A stretch of 54,400 nt of DNA from Pseudomonadota bacterium (GCA_021816585.1 JAKAXL010000019.1:1-54400), one strand, 5' to 3'; positions 23,288-32,326 are shown, numbered from the stretch's first letter. Numbers and translations: made by a program. Notes: generated by a model not told the origin, from the sequence alone.

Positions 23288-23806
23288 TCAGCCGGCGCCG
23301 TCGCGGATGCGCCGCACCAGCGAAGTCGTGGAGCGCCCTTCGACGAAGGCGATGGCCTGTGCGCGCCCGCCCCACGAGCGCACCAGCGCGGTCTCGGCCA
23401 GGGATTCGATGTCGTAGTCGCCGCCCTTGACGTAGACGTCGGGGCGCAACTGCTCCAGCAGCGACAGCGGGGTGCTCTCGTCGAAGGGCACCACGAGGTC
23501 GACGCTTTGCAGCGCGGCCAGCACCAGCGCACGGTCGGATTGCGGGTTCAGCGGGCGCCCCGGCCCCTTGCCGAGGCTGCGCGCGGAGACGTCGGAGTTC
23601 AGTCCGACGACCAGGCTGGCGCCCAGCGCGCGCGCCTGCGCCAGGTAGCTGACGTGGCCGCGATGCAGAATGTCGAACACGCCGTTCGTGAACACCAGCG
23701 GACGCGGCAGGCGCGCCAGCCTCGCGGGCAGTTGCGCGCGCGCGCAGATCTTCGCCGCGAGCTCCGGCGGAATGCCGTCATGCGGCGTCGGGATGGGGTC
23801 AGGCAT
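23288..23806 (-). CDS. rfaE2: D-glycero-beta-D-manno-heptose 1-phosphate adenylyltransferase
   Basis: This enzyme activates heptose 1-phosphate to ADP-heptose for LPS inner core synthesis. It is the stand-alone C-terminal half of E. coli HldE. The 172-residue nucleotidyltransferase has FTNGVFDILHRGHVSYL (the HxGH motif within it) and GLNSDVSARSLGKGPGRP, with the conserved ENR..VL replaced by QSDRALVLAAL, and VKGGDY. ATG 23806 gives a 30-residue lead-in before the nucleotide fold. It stands between rpoN and the CLC gene, on the opposite strand to both. Confidence 0.93.
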   Translation of the reverse strand: MPDPIPTPHDGIPPELAAKICARAQLPARLARLPRPLVFTNGVFDILHRGHVSYLAQARALGASLVVGLNSDVSARSLGKGPGRPLNPQSDRALVLAALQSVDLVVPFDESTPLSLLEQLRPDVYVKGGDYDIESLAETALVRSWGGRAQAIAFVEGRSTTSLVRRIRDGAG

Positions 23807-23955
23807 GCGCGGGATTGTCGCAGACCCGTACACTCCCAAGGGATTCCACACGGATCCCGGAACCGGCGTGAATGGAACAAAAGGTACCATATAACAAGAT
23901 TTACGCCTGCTCGCCCAGAACGCCCTCGCGGCGCCCGCCTGTCCTGCTCATTCCC

Positions 23956-25359
23956 ATGTCCGAATCCGAAGTTCGCTCGCGCCCGGGTGCGCGATCCCGC
24001 AGCGTGCTCGCGCACCTGCGCAACGGCCTCGACCCGATGGTCCCGATGCTGCTGGTCGGCGCGGTCGTCGGTGTCATCAGCTCCCTGGCGGTGGAAGGCT
24101 TCCGCCAGGGCATGTACCTGGTCATGAACCTGTACAGCGACCACCAGATCCACCTGGTGTCGGCGGCCGAGTCGCTGCCTCGCTGGGAGCGCGCGGTGGT
24201 GCCGCCCGTGGCCGCGGTGGTCGGCGGGCTGATCATGTGGGCCGGCCACCGCTGGATCAAGCGTCCGCGCGGCCCCGAATACATGGAGGCGGTGCGCGTG
24301 GGCGACGGCCAGCTGCCGCTGGCGCCGAACCTGGTGCGCACGGCCTCGTCGCTGGTGGCGGTCAGCGGCGGGATCACGATCGGGCGCGAAGGCACGATGA
24401 TCCAGTTCGCCGCGCTGATCTCGTCGATCCTCGGCCGCATCAGCCGCGCCGACACCGCGCACCAGCGACTGATCGTCGCCTGCGGTGCGGCGGCCGGCTT
24501 CGCCGCCGCCTACCACGCGCCGATCGCCGGCACGCTGTTCGTCGCCGAGATCATCCTCGGCGGACTGCAGTTGCGCGAGATCGCCGCCGTGCTGGTGGCC
24601 GCGGTGATCGGCGAGCTCACCACGCAGAGCCTGTTCGCCACCGGGCCGCTGTACCTGGCCCACGCGGTGCCGCCGGTGAATTTCATCGACCTGCTGGACG
24701 CTTCGCTGCTCGGCGTGCTGGCCGGACTGCTGGGCCCGATGTTCCTGTGGCTGCTCGACACCTCGCGCCGCAAGTGGCAGGCCCGCATCGGCCTGCTGCC
24801 CGTGCGCATGGGGCTGGCGGGGCTGCTGATCGGGCTGCTGGCCCTGGTCCGGCCGGAGGTCTGGGGCAACGGCTACAGCATGGTGCAGTCGATGCTGGTG
24901 CACCACTGGGCGCTGAGCACGCTGGCGCTGGTGTTCGTGCTGCGCCTGGCGGCCGTCACCGCGGCCAGCGCGGCGGGCATCCCCGGCGGCGTGCTGACCC
25001 CGACCCTGGCGCTCGGCGGCGCCCTGGGGCTGATGGTCTCGCACCTGTTCCTGGTCCCCGAGGCCAGCCACTCGCAGGCGCTGTGGACCCTGGTCGGCAT
25101 GGGCAGCCTGCTGGCCGCCACCACGCATGCGCCGGCGATGTCGGCCATCATGGTGTTCGAGGTCACCCGCAACTACAACGTGGTGATGGCTTCGATGCCG
25201 GCCTGCGTGATCGCCTCGGTGATCGGCAGCCTGCTGCGCCACCGCTCGGTGTACGCCGAAGCCCTGGGCCTGCGCGAGGATTGCGCCGAAGCCGGGGAGC
25301 AGGCGCAGGCCCGGCTGGAAGGCGAGGCCGCAGTCGTGCCGGAGGCGCTGCGAAGGTAG
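23956..25359 (+). CDS. CLC-family chloride channel / antiporter (ClcB-like)
   Basis: An inner-membrane CLC protein moving chloride, probably as H+/Cl- exchange or passive channel. The 467-residue sequence has about ten to twelve hydrophobic segments and the CLC core: SGGITIGREGTMIQ (with the gating Glu in GREG), the middle half-membrane repeat, and GIPGGVLTPTLALGGALG as the GxFxP-type second filter element. The filter GSGIP is replaced by SGGITIG, as in ClcB-like proteins. There is no CBS domain; the C terminus is a short Ala/Glu-rich tail. Start uncertain: ATG 23956 or ATG 23872, neither with a good ribosome site. Confidence 0.87.
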   Translation: MSESEVRSRPGARSRSVLAHLRNGLDPMVPMLLVGAVVGVISSLAVEGFRQGMYLVMNLYSDHQIHLVSAAESLPRWERAVVPPVAAVVGGLIMWAGHRWIKRPRGPEYMEAVRVGDGQLPLAPNLVRTASSLVAVSGGITIGREGTMIQFAALISSILGRISRADTAHQRLIVACGAAAGFAAAYHAPIAGTLFVAEIILGGLQLREIAAVLVAAVIGELTTQSLFATGPLYLAHAVPPVNFIDLLDASLLGVLAGLLGPMFLWLLDTSRRKWQARIGLLPVRMGLAGLLIGLLALVRPEVWGNGYSMVQSMLVHHWALSTLALVFVLRLAAVTAASAAGIPGGVLTPTLALGGALGLMVSHLFLVPEASHSQALWTLVGMGSLLAATTHAPAMSAIMVFEVTRNYNVVMASMPACVIASVIGSLLRHRSVYAEALGLREDCAEAGEQAQARLEGEAAVVPEALRR

Positions 25360-25369
25360 CGGAATCTCC

Positions 25370-25388
25370 GATGCCCGACGCGGGCATC
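25370..25388 (+). terminator. hairpin after the CLC gene
   Basis: GATGCCCG (25370-25377), loop ACG, and CGGGCATC (25381-25388) form a perfect 8-bp stem 11 bases after the stop. The following bases AGGGGCATTTTC hold four T, displaced by seven bases, so it is a moderate terminator. Confidence 0.5.
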
Positions 25389-25504
25389 AGGGGCATTTTC
25401 GCCGGTTTTCGTGGAATTTGTCGGAATTTGGCGAAGGTAGACCTCCGTACAAGGCGGCCGCGGAGCCGGCTTCCGAGGCTGTTTCAGGCCTTCGGCGGGC
25501 CGGC

Positions 25505-25533
25505 TTGATTTTGGCCGGCGGCGGGCGCACACT
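25505..25533 (+). promoter_or_regulatory. possible sigma-70 promoter for hpf
   Basis: TTGATT (25505-25510) and CACACT (25528-25533) are 17 bases apart in the 292-base gap before hpf. The -10 is poor. The rest of the gap (25389-25651) holds no gene that I can support. Confidence 0.3.
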
Positions 25534-25651
25534 GGCATCGCCGGGTCCGCGAAGGGGGTGTGCGGCGGGAATTTGACCGATCGCACGCCGGCACCGGCGG
25601 ATCCCGTGCAACATCGTGCAACCATTGCCTTGTCCGAATCAGGAGGGATTC

Positions 25652-25987
25652 ATGAACCTGACCATCAGCGGCCACCACATGGAAGTGACCCCGGCGCTGC
25701 GCAGCTACGTGGAGTCGAAGCTGCACCGGGTGACCCGGCATTCCGATCAATTGATCAGTGTCAACGTGCTCCTGTCGGTGGAAAAGCAGAAGGAGAAGGA
25801 ACGCCGCCAGCGAGCGGAATGCACCTTGCAACTGAAGGGACGCAACATCTTCGCCGAGACCCAGGATCAGGATCTGTACGCCGCCATCGACGAACTCGTC
25901 GACAAGATCGACCGCCAGGTGGTCGAGCACAAGAACCGGACCCGCGCGCACCAGGCCGTGCCGAGCAAGCATCTGGCAGCGACCTGA
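25652..25987 (+). CDS. hpf: ribosome hibernation promoting factor (short form)
   Basis: HPF binds the 30S subunit in stationary phase and promotes 100S ribosome dimers. The 111-residue protein starts MNLTISGHHMEVTPALRSYV, the standard family N terminus. It contains the basic helix RVTRHSDQLISVNVLLSVEKQKE and the middle DQDLYAAIDELVDKIDRQV. AGGAGG at 25641-25646 precedes the ATG at 25652. There is no C-terminal dimerisation domain, so it is the short type. In many relatives hpf follows rpoN directly; here rfaE2 and the CLC gene lie between. Confidence 0.95.
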   Translation: MNLTISGHHMEVTPALRSYVESKLHRVTRHSDQLISVNVLLSVEKQKEKERRQRAECTLQLKGRNIFAETQDQDLYAAIDELVDKIDRQVVEHKNRTRAHQAVPSKHLAAT

Positions 25988-26011
25988 GGCTTCGGCCGAA
26001 CGCCCATAGGG

Positions 26012-26040
26012 TTTTCCACGCGGCAGCCACAGCCGATACA
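26012..26040 (+). promoter_or_regulatory. possible sigma-70 promoter for ptsN-hprK
   Basis: TTTTCC (26012-26017), a 17-base spacer and GATACA (26035-26040) lie about 100 bases upstream of ptsN, in an A/T-richer patch of the 154-base gap. It is inferred from sequence only. Confidence 0.35.
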
Positions 26041-26141
26041 CTGCTTCAATTTCGCGTGCCCGCGGCGCCGGTGGCCCCGGCGCCGCACCCCGCACCCGGG
26101 GGCTGCGCGCCCGCATCCATGTCCGCATCCGCTTCCATGCC

Positions 26142-26612
26142 ATGAACCCCCTGGCCCAGATCCTGCCGCTGGCCCATGTTCAGGTGAACGTCGAGGCCAG
26201 CAGCAAGAAACGCGCCTTCGAGTTCGCGGGCCTGCTGTTCGAGAATCACCTCGGGCTGGCCCGCTCGATGGTCACCGACAACCTGTTCGCCCGCGAACGC
26301 CTGGGCTCCACCGGGCTCGGGCAGGGCGTCGCCATTCCCCACGGACGCATCAAGGGGCTGCGCCAGCCCAGTGCCGCGCTGGTGCGCCTGGGCAGCCCGG
26401 TTCCTTTCGAGGCCCCCGACAACCAGCCGGTGCAGTTGCTGGTGTTCCTGCTGGTCCCCGAGGCGGCCTCGGGCAAGCACCTGGAGCTGCTGTCGGTGAT
26501 CGCCGAGATGCTGTCCGACGACGGCTTCCGTCAGCGCATGCTCGAGGCGCCCGACGCGGTGGCCCTGCACCGCCTGGTGCACGAATGGGCCACGCTGCAG
26601 CACGCCGCCTGA
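26142..26612 (+). CDS. ptsN: nitrogen-PTS EIIA component PtsN
   Basis: PtsN (EIIA-Ntr) is the last phosphoacceptor of the regulatory nitrogen PTS and affects potassium, nitrogen and envelope control. The 156-residue PTS EIIA type-2 domain has the phosphorylated His67 in [14 protein letters not shown] and the preceding LGSTGLG. The C-terminal helices contain [19 protein letters not shown]. It is 61 bases upstream of hprK, the usual pairing in betaproteobacteria. HPr and EI-Ntr are not in the window. Confidence 0.95.
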   Translation: MNPLAQILPLAHVQVNVEASSKKRAFEFAGLLFENHLGLARSMVTDNLFARERLGSTGLGQGVAIPHGRIKGLRQPSAALVRLGSPVPFEAPDNQPVQLLVFLLVPEAASGKHLELLSVIAEMLSDDGFRQRMLEAPDAVALHRLVHEWATLQHAA

Positions 26613-26673
26613 CCGTGCAACAGCGCCACGCAGCCCACCGCTTCCGCGGCCTCGCGCCGGGACGCGCACCGCA

Positions 26674-27630
26674 TTGAAAACCGCCACGCTGTCGGCCGAC
26701 AGGCTGTTCGAGGCCAACACTCCGCTGCTGAAGTGGCGCTGGATGGCCGGGCAGCGCAACCCCGAGAGGCGATTCGACGACGCCGCGGTGCAGGGCGCGA
26801 CGTCAGGCGCCGACCTCGTCGGCTACCTGAACTACATCCACCCCTACCGGGTGCAGATCCTGGGCTGGCGCGAGGTGCACTACCTGCTGCACGCCGACGA
26901 GGCCGACAGCGGGCGCCGCGTGCGCCGCGTGGTCGGGCTGGGCCCGCCCGCGCTGGTCATCGCCGACGGCCAGGAGCCTCCGCCGGCCCTGCTCAAGGCC
27001 AGCGACGAGGCGGGGATCCCGCTGTTCGTCACCGACGAGCCGGCGGCCTTCGTCATCGACGTGCTGCGCGCCTATCTGTCGAAGCTGTTCGCCAACCGCA
27101 CCACGCTGCACGGCGTGTTCATGGACATTCTCGGCGTGGGCGTGCTCATCACCGGCGAATCGGGCCTGGGCAAGAGCGAACTCGGGCTGGAGCTGATCTC
27201 GCGCGGCCACGGACTGGTCGCCGACGACTGCGTCGAGCTCTCCCGCGTCACCCAAAGCACCATCGAGGGTCATTGCCCGCCGCTTCTGCAGAACCTGCTG
27301 GAGGTGCGCGGAATCGGCATTCTCGACATCCGCACCATCTTCGGCGAGACCGCGGTGCGCCGCAAGATGCGCCTGCGCCTGATCGTGCACCTGGTGCGCC
27401 GCGACACCCAGGATCAGGACTTCGAGCGCCTGCCCACCGGCAACGTGCGCCAGGACGTGCTCGGCGTGGAGATCCGCAAGGTGCTGATTCCGGTGGAGGC
27501 GGGACGCAACCTGGCGGTGCTGGTCGAGGCCGCCGTGCGCAACACCATCCTGCAGCTGCGGGGCATCGACACCTTCAAGGAATTCCAGGACCGGCAGCGC
27601 CAGGCCATGCTCGAAGGCGGGGACGACTGA
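26674..27630 (+). CDS. hprK: HPr kinase/phosphorylase
   Basis: HprK phosphorylates and dephosphorylates Ser46 of HPr. The 318-residue protein has the N-terminal DRTGG-like domain (about 1-130). The P-loop is [14 protein letters not shown] with Lys167, and the HPrK signature is [17 protein letters not shown]. The frame begins with TTG at 26674, and no upstream ATG or GTG gives a better N terminus. A good Shine-Dalgarno is not visible, so expression may depend on coupling to ptsN. In proteobacteria HprK acts with PtsN and HPr-like proteins in nitrogen/envelope control rather than sugar catabolite repression. Confidence 0.94.
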   Translation: MKTATLSADRLFEANTPLLKWRWMAGQRNPERRFDDAAVQGATSGADLVGYLNYIHPYRVQILGWREVHYLLHADEADSGRRVRRVVGLGPPALVIADGQEPPPALLKASDEAGIPLFVTDEPAAFVIDVLRAYLSKLFANRTTLHGVFMDILGVGVLITGESGLGKSELGLELISRGHGLVADDCVELSRVTQSTIEGHCPPLLQNLLEVRGIGILDIRTIFGETAVRRKMRLRLIVHLVRRDTQDQDFERLPTGNVRQDVLGVEIRKVLIPVEAGRNLAVLVEAAVRNTILQLRGIDTFKEFQDRQRQAMLEGGDD

Positions 27631-27653
27631 TCGGCCCGGCCAGCGCAGGCGGC

Positions 27654-28142
27654 TCAGGGCGCCGCGTCGTCCGCCGGCGCGCCGGCGGCGTCGAAGCGTG
27701 CGCCCGGCGCCGGGCGATGGGGACAGGGATTGCGCGTGCAGTTGGCGTACAGCGCCAGCGAATGGTCCTGCAGCTCGAAACCGCGCTCGGCGGCGATGTT
27801 GCGCTGCCGGCGCTCGATCTCGCTGTCGACGAATTCCTCGACGCGCCCGCAGTCCAGGCACAGCAGGTGGTCGTGGTGCTTGCCTTCGTTGATCTCGAAG
27901 ATCGCCTTGCCGGACTCGAAATGCGTGCGCGACAAGATACCCGCCTGCTCGAACTGGGTCAGCACGCGGTACACGGTGGCCAGGCCGATGTCGCGCGAAT
28001 GGTCGTTCAGCAGCTCGCGGTACACGTCCTCGGCGGTCATGTGGCGCATCGCCCCCTTCTGGAAGATCTCCAGGATCCTCAGGCGCGGCTGCGTGACCTT
28101 CAGGCCCGTGCTTCGCAGGCCTTGCGCGTTCGACGGCGTCAT
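27654..28142 (-). CDS. fur: ferric uptake regulator family protein
   Basis: A Fe2+/Zn2+-sensing repressor. The 162-residue protein has the winged helix (TAEDVYRELLNDHSRDIGLA then TVYRVLTQFEQAG), the metal/dimer loop HHDHLLCLDCGRVEEF and a second Cys pair CTRNPCPH for structural zinc. The sequence is closer to Fur than to Zur or PerR (ISxEDVYR-type helix, EINEGKHHDHL). The C-terminal tail is Ala/Pro/Asp-rich. ATG 28142 gives MTPSNAQGLRSTGLKVTQPR. It is divergent from bamE, which is the usual fur neighbour in this group. Confidence 0.94.
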   Translation of the reverse strand: MTPSNAQGLRSTGLKVTQPRLRILEIFQKGAMRHMTAEDVYRELLNDHSRDIGLATVYRVLTQFEQAGILSRTHFESGKAIFEINEGKHHDHLLCLDCGRVEEFVDSEIERRQRNIAAERGFELQDHSLALYANCTRNPCPHRPAPGARFDAAGAPADDAAP

Positions 28143-28158
28143 GGAAGTGGGCGGTGTT

Positions 28159-28164
28159 TAGAAT
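28159..28164 (+). promoter_or_regulatory. possible -10 element for bamE-dapB
   Basis: TAGAAT lies in the short gap between divergent fur and bamE. No clear -35 is present. I see no good 19-bp Fur box here. Confidence 0.3.
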
Positions 28165-28264
28165 CCGCATGATAGTTCAGCCCGCCGCCGCGCCCAAGGC
28201 ACGTTCCCGCAAGGCGCGACGCGGCCCCCGCATGCGCCAGCATGCCCCAACGCACCGATTTCCG

Positions 28265-28960
28265 ATGCCCTTGTCGTCCCTGTTGGATAACCGCCCCGCG
28301 CTACGCGCGCTGGGCAGCGCGCTGGGCCTGCTCGCAACCCTGGGCCTGGGTGCGTGCAGCACGCAGTCGCAGCAGCGCGACATGACCGACATGTTCAAGC
28401 CCTACCGCATCGACGTCGTGCAGGGCAATTTCGTGTCCCGCGAAATGGCCGCCGAGCTCAAGCCCGGAATGACCAAGCGCCAGGTGCGGACGATCCTGGG
28501 CACGCCGCTGCTGCAGGACGTGTTCCACGCCGACCGCTGGGAATACGTGTTCAGCCTGCGCCAGGGCTACGAGGCCCCGATCGTGCGCCGCTTCACCGTG
28601 CAGTTCGACAAGCAGGGCCGGCTGGTGCGCAGCTACGGCGACCCCCTGCCGTCGGAGGACCAGTTCGTCGCGCAGATCAATTCGCTGCACGACGGCGGCA
28701 AGGAGCGCGTGCTGACCAGCGCGCAGCTGAAGGCCGAGATGGCCGCGGCGCAGAAGAAGCTCGACGCGCGCAAGCCCGCGCACGCGGCTGCCGCGTCGGG
28801 CCCGCTGACGCTGGTCGCGCCCGCGGCCGAGATCCAGCGCATGCAGTCGCTGGCGCACCAGGCCGATGCCTCGGTGCTGGCGCCGCCCGCGGCGTCGGCG
28901 TCGGCCGGCTCGTTGTCGATCCCGCTGATTCCCGGCCCCTCCGCGGCACCCGCGCCATGA
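28265..28960 (+). CDS. bamE: outer membrane assembly lipoprotein BamE (SmpA/OmlA)
   Basis: BamE is an outer-membrane lipoprotein of the BAM complex. Starting at ATG 28265 the protein has 231 residues, a lipoprotein signal peptide ending LGLGAC (Cys31) and the BamE fold: [20 protein letters not shown], then [15 protein letters not shown] and [10 protein letters not shown]. The C-terminal 100 residues are an Ala/Pro-rich extension not needed for the fold. Upstream ATGs at 28169 and 28232 are in frame but would put a long basic stretch before the signal peptide. The stop overlaps dapB as ATGA. Confidence 0.9.
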   Translation: MPLSSLLDNRPALRALGSALGLLATLGLGACSTQSQQRDMTDMFKPYRIDVVQGNFVSREMAAELKPGMTKRQVRTILGTPLLQDVFHADRWEYVFSLRQGYEAPIVRRFTVQFDKQGRLVRSYGDPLPSEDQFVAQINSLHDGGKERVLTSAQLKAEMAAAQKKLDARKPAHAAAASGPLTLVAPAAEIQRMQSLAHQADASVLAPPAASASAGSLSIPLIPGPSAAPAP

Positions 28961-29778
28961 GCCTGCCGGCAGCTCCCCACCGCGTCGCGGTCGCCGGCAG
29001 CAGCGGGCGCATGGGCCGCATGCTGATCGAGGCGATCACCGAGTCCCCCGATTGCCGGCTCAGCGGAGCTCTCGACCGCGCCGGCAGCCCGGGAATCGGC
29101 CATGACGCCGGAGCGCCGCTGGGGCTGCACACCGGCGTCGAGGTCGTGTCGGACCTGCGGCAGGGGCTGCGCGACGCGCAGTGCCTGATCGACTTCACGC
29201 GCCCCGAGGCCACGCTGCAGCACCTCGAGGCCTGCGAACAGCTGGGCACCGCGATGGTGATCGGCACCACCGGCTTCGATGCCGGCGGCATGCAACGCAT
29301 CGAGGCCGCGGCGCGGCGCATCCCGATCATGCTGGCGCCCAACATGAGCGTGGGGGTCAACGTGGTGCTCAAGCTGCTCGAGCATGCGGCGCGCGCGCTG
29401 CGCGAGGGCTACGACATCGAGATCATCGAGGCGCACCACCGCCACAAGGTGGACGCTCCCTCCGGGACCGCACTGAAGATGGGCGAGGTGGTGGCGCGCG
29501 CCGCCGGCCGCGACCTGCAGCGCGACGCCGTATGGTCGCGCCACGGTCATACCGGTGCGCGCGCCGAGGGCTCGATCGGTTTTTCCGTGGTGCGTGGCGG
29601 GGACATCGTCGGCGACCACACGGTGCTGTTCGCCGGCACCGGCGAGCGCATCGAGATCACCCACAAGTCCAGCAGCCGCGCCACCTACGCCGAGGGCAGC
29701 CTGCGCGCGGTGCGATTCCTGGCAGGGCGCGCCCCGGGCCTGTACGACATGCACGACGTGCTGGGCCTGAAGGCCTGA
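28957..29778 (+). CDS. dapB: 4-hydroxy-tetrahydrodipicolinate reductase
   Basis: DapB reduces the cyclic intermediate in lysine and diaminopimelate synthesis with NAD(P)H. The 273-residue enzyme has the nucleotide-binding loop [12 protein letters not shown] and [11 protein letters not shown]. The catalytic/substrate motif is [20 protein letters not shown], split over residues ~155-175, with the C-terminal [19 protein letters not shown]. The ATG at 28957 overlaps the bamE stop, so the pair is translationally coupled. Confidence 0.96.
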   Translation: MSLPAAPHRVAVAGSSGRMGRMLIEAITESPDCRLSGALDRAGSPGIGHDAGAPLGLHTGVEVVSDLRQGLRDAQCLIDFTRPEATLQHLEACEQLGTAMVIGTTGFDAGGMQRIEAAARRIPIMLAPNMSVGVNVVLKLLEHAARALREGYDIEIIEAHHRHKVDAPSGTALKMGEVVARAAGRDLQRDAVWSRHGHTGARAEGSIGFSVVRGGDIVGDHTVLFAGTGERIEITHKSSSRATYAEGSLRAVRFLAGRAPGLYDMHDVLGLKA

Positions 29779-29804
29779 GCACGCGCTGCCCGCGAGCTCG
29801 CGCC

Positions 29805-30449
29805 ATGCAGCCCGGCATCGCGATGGGATGGGCGGGCGACCCGCTGATGCAGGCGGTCGGTCTGCTGCTGCTGGCGATGTCGGTGGCCAGCTGGTTCGTG
29901 ATCCTGTGGAAGAGCGCGTTGCTGTGGACGGCCGCCCGGCGCATTCCGCGCGCCATCGCGGCGTTCTGGGCGGCGCCGTCGCGCGCGCAGGCGGCGGCCG
30001 CCGCGCAAGCCGCCGACCCCGACGGCCTGGCCGCCGCGCTGGCGCTGCGCAGCGAGCAGCTCGGACGCCCCGGCGCGCACGCCTGGCAGGCCCATGCCGA
30101 CCTCGTGCGGCGCGGGTTGCGCGACGACCTCGACGCCGCCAGCCGCCGCCTGCATGCCGGGCACGTGCTGCTGGCCAGCATCGGCAGCACCGCCCCCTTC
30201 GTCGGCCTGTTCGGCACGGTGTGGGGCATCTACCACGCCCTCGCCTCCATCGCGGCGACGCGCCAGATCGGCATCGAGCAGGTCGCCGGGCCGGTCGGGC
30301 AGACCCTGGTCATGACGGCGGCCGGGCTCGCGGTGGCGATTCCCGCGGTGCTGGGCTACAACGCGCTGGGCAAGCGCGCCCGCGCCCTCGACGCGCTGCT
30401 CGAGGGCTACGCGCTGGACCTGCAGCAGTTGCTGAGCGGCGCCCCATGA
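29805..30449 (+). CDS. exbB: ExbB/TolQ/MotA-family proton channel protein
   Basis: ExbB-type proteins form the inner-membrane stator that uses proton flow to energise TonB, TolA or other partners. The 214-residue protein has three membrane helices (GLLLLAMSVASWFVILWK; LLASIGSTAPFVGLFGTVWG; TLVMTAAGLAVAIPAVLGYN) with a cytoplasmic loop between the first two. The core motif SIGSTAPFVGLFGTVWGI is complete. The partner exbD normally follows within the operon. Here the stop overlaps the start of an arginase gene (ATGA), and no exbD or tonB is in the window. Confidence 0.88.
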   Translation: MQPGIAMGWAGDPLMQAVGLLLLAMSVASWFVILWKSALLWTAARRIPRAIAAFWAAPSRAQAAAAAQAADPDGLAAALALRSEQLGRPGAHAWQAHADLVRRGLRDDLDAASRRLHAGHVLLASIGSTAPFVGLFGTVWGIYHALASIAATRQIGIEQVAGPVGQTLVMTAAGLAVAIPAVLGYNALGKRARALDALLEGYALDLQQLLSGAP

Positions 30450-31375
30450 TCCCGCCGCGCCGCCGCCTGCGCCTGATCGGCGCGCCCACCGACGTCGGCG
30501 CCGGCACACGCGGTGCGTCGATGGGGCCGGAGGCGCTGCGCGTGGCCGGACTGCTGGCGGCGCTGCAGTCGCTGGGGCTGGAGGTGCACGACAGCGGCAA
30601 CCTGCCCGGACCCGGCAACCCCTGGCAGGCACCGCGGCACGGCTGGAGGCACCTGCCGCAGGTCGTGGCATGGAACCTGGCGGTGCGCGACGCCGTGGCC
30701 GATGCGCTCGGCGCCGGCGAGCTGCCGATGCTGCTCGGCGGCGACCACAGCCTGGGCTTCGGCTCGATCGCCGCGGTCGCCTCGCACTGCAGGGCCGCCG
30801 CGAAGCCCCTGCGCGTGCTGTGGCTGGACGCGCACGCCGACTTCAACACCGCCGAGACGACCCCCACCGGCAACCTGCACGGCATGCCGCTGGCCTGCCT
30901 GTGCGGCATGGGTCCGGCCGAGCTGTTGCGCCTCGGAGGCGCCGAGCCGGTGCTGCAGGCGCAGCAGCTGCGCCTGCTGGGGGTGCGCAGCGTCGACGAG
31001 CTCGAGCGCGCGCTGTTGCGCCGGCATGGGCTGGCGGTGTTCGACATGCGCTGCATCGACGAACTGGGCATGCGCGAGGTGATGCGCCGCGTGCTCGAGG
31101 GCATCGATGCCTCGACCCACGTCCACTTGAGCCTGGACGTGGATTTCCTCGACCCGGACACGGCCCCCGGAGTCGCCACCGCGGTGCGCGGCGGGCCGAC
31201 CTGGCGGGAGGCGCAGCTGTGCATGGAAATGCTGGCCGACCTGGGCTGCGTGGCGTCGATCGACGTGGTGGAACTGAACCCGGCGCTCGATCTGCGCAAC
31301 CGCAGCGCCGAGGCGCTGGTGGAGTTGCTGCAGAGCCTGTTCGGCCGCTCCACGCTGCTGCGCGATCCCCGCTGA
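30446..31375 (+). CDS. rocF: arginase
   Basis: Arginase hydrolyses arginine to ornithine and urea with a binuclear manganese centre. The 309-residue protein has all ligands: H101 (GGDHSLGFGS), D128, H130 and D132 (LDAHADFN), D231 and D233 (SLDVDFLDP). The substrate loop and the VVELNPALDLRN end are typical of true arginases rather than agmatinases (PTGNLHGMPLA present). It is translationally coupled to the preceding ExbB gene. No urease or ornithine genes are adjacent. Confidence 0.93.
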   Translation: MIPPRRRLRLIGAPTDVGAGTRGASMGPEALRVAGLLAALQSLGLEVHDSGNLPGPGNPWQAPRHGWRHLPQVVAWNLAVRDAVADALGAGELPMLLGGDHSLGFGSIAAVASHCRAAAKPLRVLWLDAHADFNTAETTPTGNLHGMPLACLCGMGPAELLRLGGAEPVLQAQQLRLLGVRSVDELERALLRRHGLAVFDMRCIDELGMREVMRRVLEGIDASTHVHLSLDVDFLDPDTAPGVATAVRGGPTWREAQLCMEMLADLGCVASIDVVELNPALDLRNRSAEALVELLQSLFGRSTLLRDPR

Positions 31376-31378
31376 GAC

Positions 31379-32269
31379 TCAGCCGGCGGGGCGCCGCAGC
31401 AGCCACAGCAGCGCGCCGGCGATCACGACCACGCCTGCGGCCTCGAAGGCGCCCGGGCGCTCGCCCAGCCAGGCCCATGCCATGAGCACTCCGGTGGTCG
31501 GGATGGCCAGGCTCGACAGCCCGGCGATGCCGGCCGGCAGGCGCTGCACCACCAGCGCCCACAGCGTCCAGCCGAGTCCGCCGGCGAGCAGCACGTTGAA
31601 GCCCAGCGCCGCCAGCAGCCCGGGACTCCAGTCGATGGCGCGCTGCGGCACCGCCAGCGCCAGCACGCCCAGCGCGACACCGCCCAGCAGCATCTGCCAG
31701 GCCGTCATGCGCAACGCCGACAGGGAGCGTCCCTGGCGCAGGAACAGCTGCTTGCTCAGCACCGTGCCGGCGGCCCAGCTCAACCCCGACCCGATCGCAA
31801 GCCAGCTGCTGCCCCAGTCGGCATGCAGGCTCCACGGCCGCAGGATCAGCAGCATGCCCAGCGCCCCGAGCGCGACGCTGGCCCACTGCGCCGCACGCAG
31901 GCGCTCGTGCAGGAACATGCGGGCCAGCAGCAGGCTCCAGAACGGCATCGTGTAGGCCAGCAAGGCGGTCTGCCCGGCGCCGCCGCGCACCAGCGCCCAT
32001 TGCGCCAGCGCCGTGAACCCCGCGGTCTGCGTCAATCCCACCGCAAGGGTCGGACCCAGGCGCGGCGGCGCCAGGCTCTCGCCGCGCGCCAGCATCAGCA
32101 GGAACAGCACCAGGGTCGAGCCCAGGTAGCGCAACGCCGAGAAATCGAAGGGCCCGCAATAGCGCATCGCCAGTTTCATGACGATCCAGTTGGCGCTCCA
32201 GATCAGGGTCAGCACCAGCAGCGACAGCAGCGCGACGCGCTGCCCGCGATCGGAGGAGGAGGGATTCAT
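31379..32269 (-). CDS. EamA-family (DMT superfamily) transporter
   Basis: A ten-helix inner-membrane exporter of the drug/metabolite transporter superfamily, with two EamA repeats. The first begins LLSLLVLTLIWSANWIVMKL and the second follows SWAAGTVLSKQLFL. The TLIWSANW motif is typical of the family. 296 residues is the usual length. Substrates are often amino acids or metabolites but cannot be named. The gene ends 3 bases from the arginase stop (convergent) and starts divergent from the amt gene. Confidence 0.88.
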   Translation of the reverse strand: MNPSSSDRGQRVALLSLLVLTLIWSANWIVMKLAMRYCGPFDFSALRYLGSTLVLFLLMLARGESLAPPRLGPTLAVGLTQTAGFTALAQWALVRGGAGQTALLAYTMPFWSLLLARMFLHERLRAAQWASVALGALGMLLILRPWSLHADWGSSWLAIGSGLSWAAGTVLSKQLFLRQGRSLSALRMTAWQMLLGGVALGVLALAVPQRAIDWSPGLLAALGFNVLLAGGLGWTLWALVVQRLPAGIAGLSSLAIPTTGVLMAWAWLGERPGAFEAAGVVVIAGALLWLLRRPAG

Positions 32270-32307
32270 GCGGGCATCGTATCCGGCGGCGCGCCAGACT
32301 TGCGTGA

Positions 32308-32326
32308 TGCACCAGAATGTGGCGCG
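32308..32326 (+). promoter_or_regulatory. NtrC-like enhancer site upstream of amt
   Basis: TGCACCA, five bases, then TGGCGCG resembles the NtrC dyad (TGCACCA-N5-TGGTGCA). Eleven or twelve of fourteen half-site positions match. It lies about 140 bases upstream of the -24/-12 element, a normal enhancer distance. A second half-site TGGTGCA is at 32369-32375. Confidence 0.45.

Noticed and set aside
23956..25359. CLC gene as a defective channel because GSGIP is not present
   Set aside because: SGGITIGREG is the usual variant in ClcB-like proteins and the gating Glu is kept, so this is subfamily variation.
28143..28264. Fur box between fur and bamE
   Set aside because: No stretch close to the 19-bp GATAATGATAATCATTATC pattern is present, only a short GATAG.
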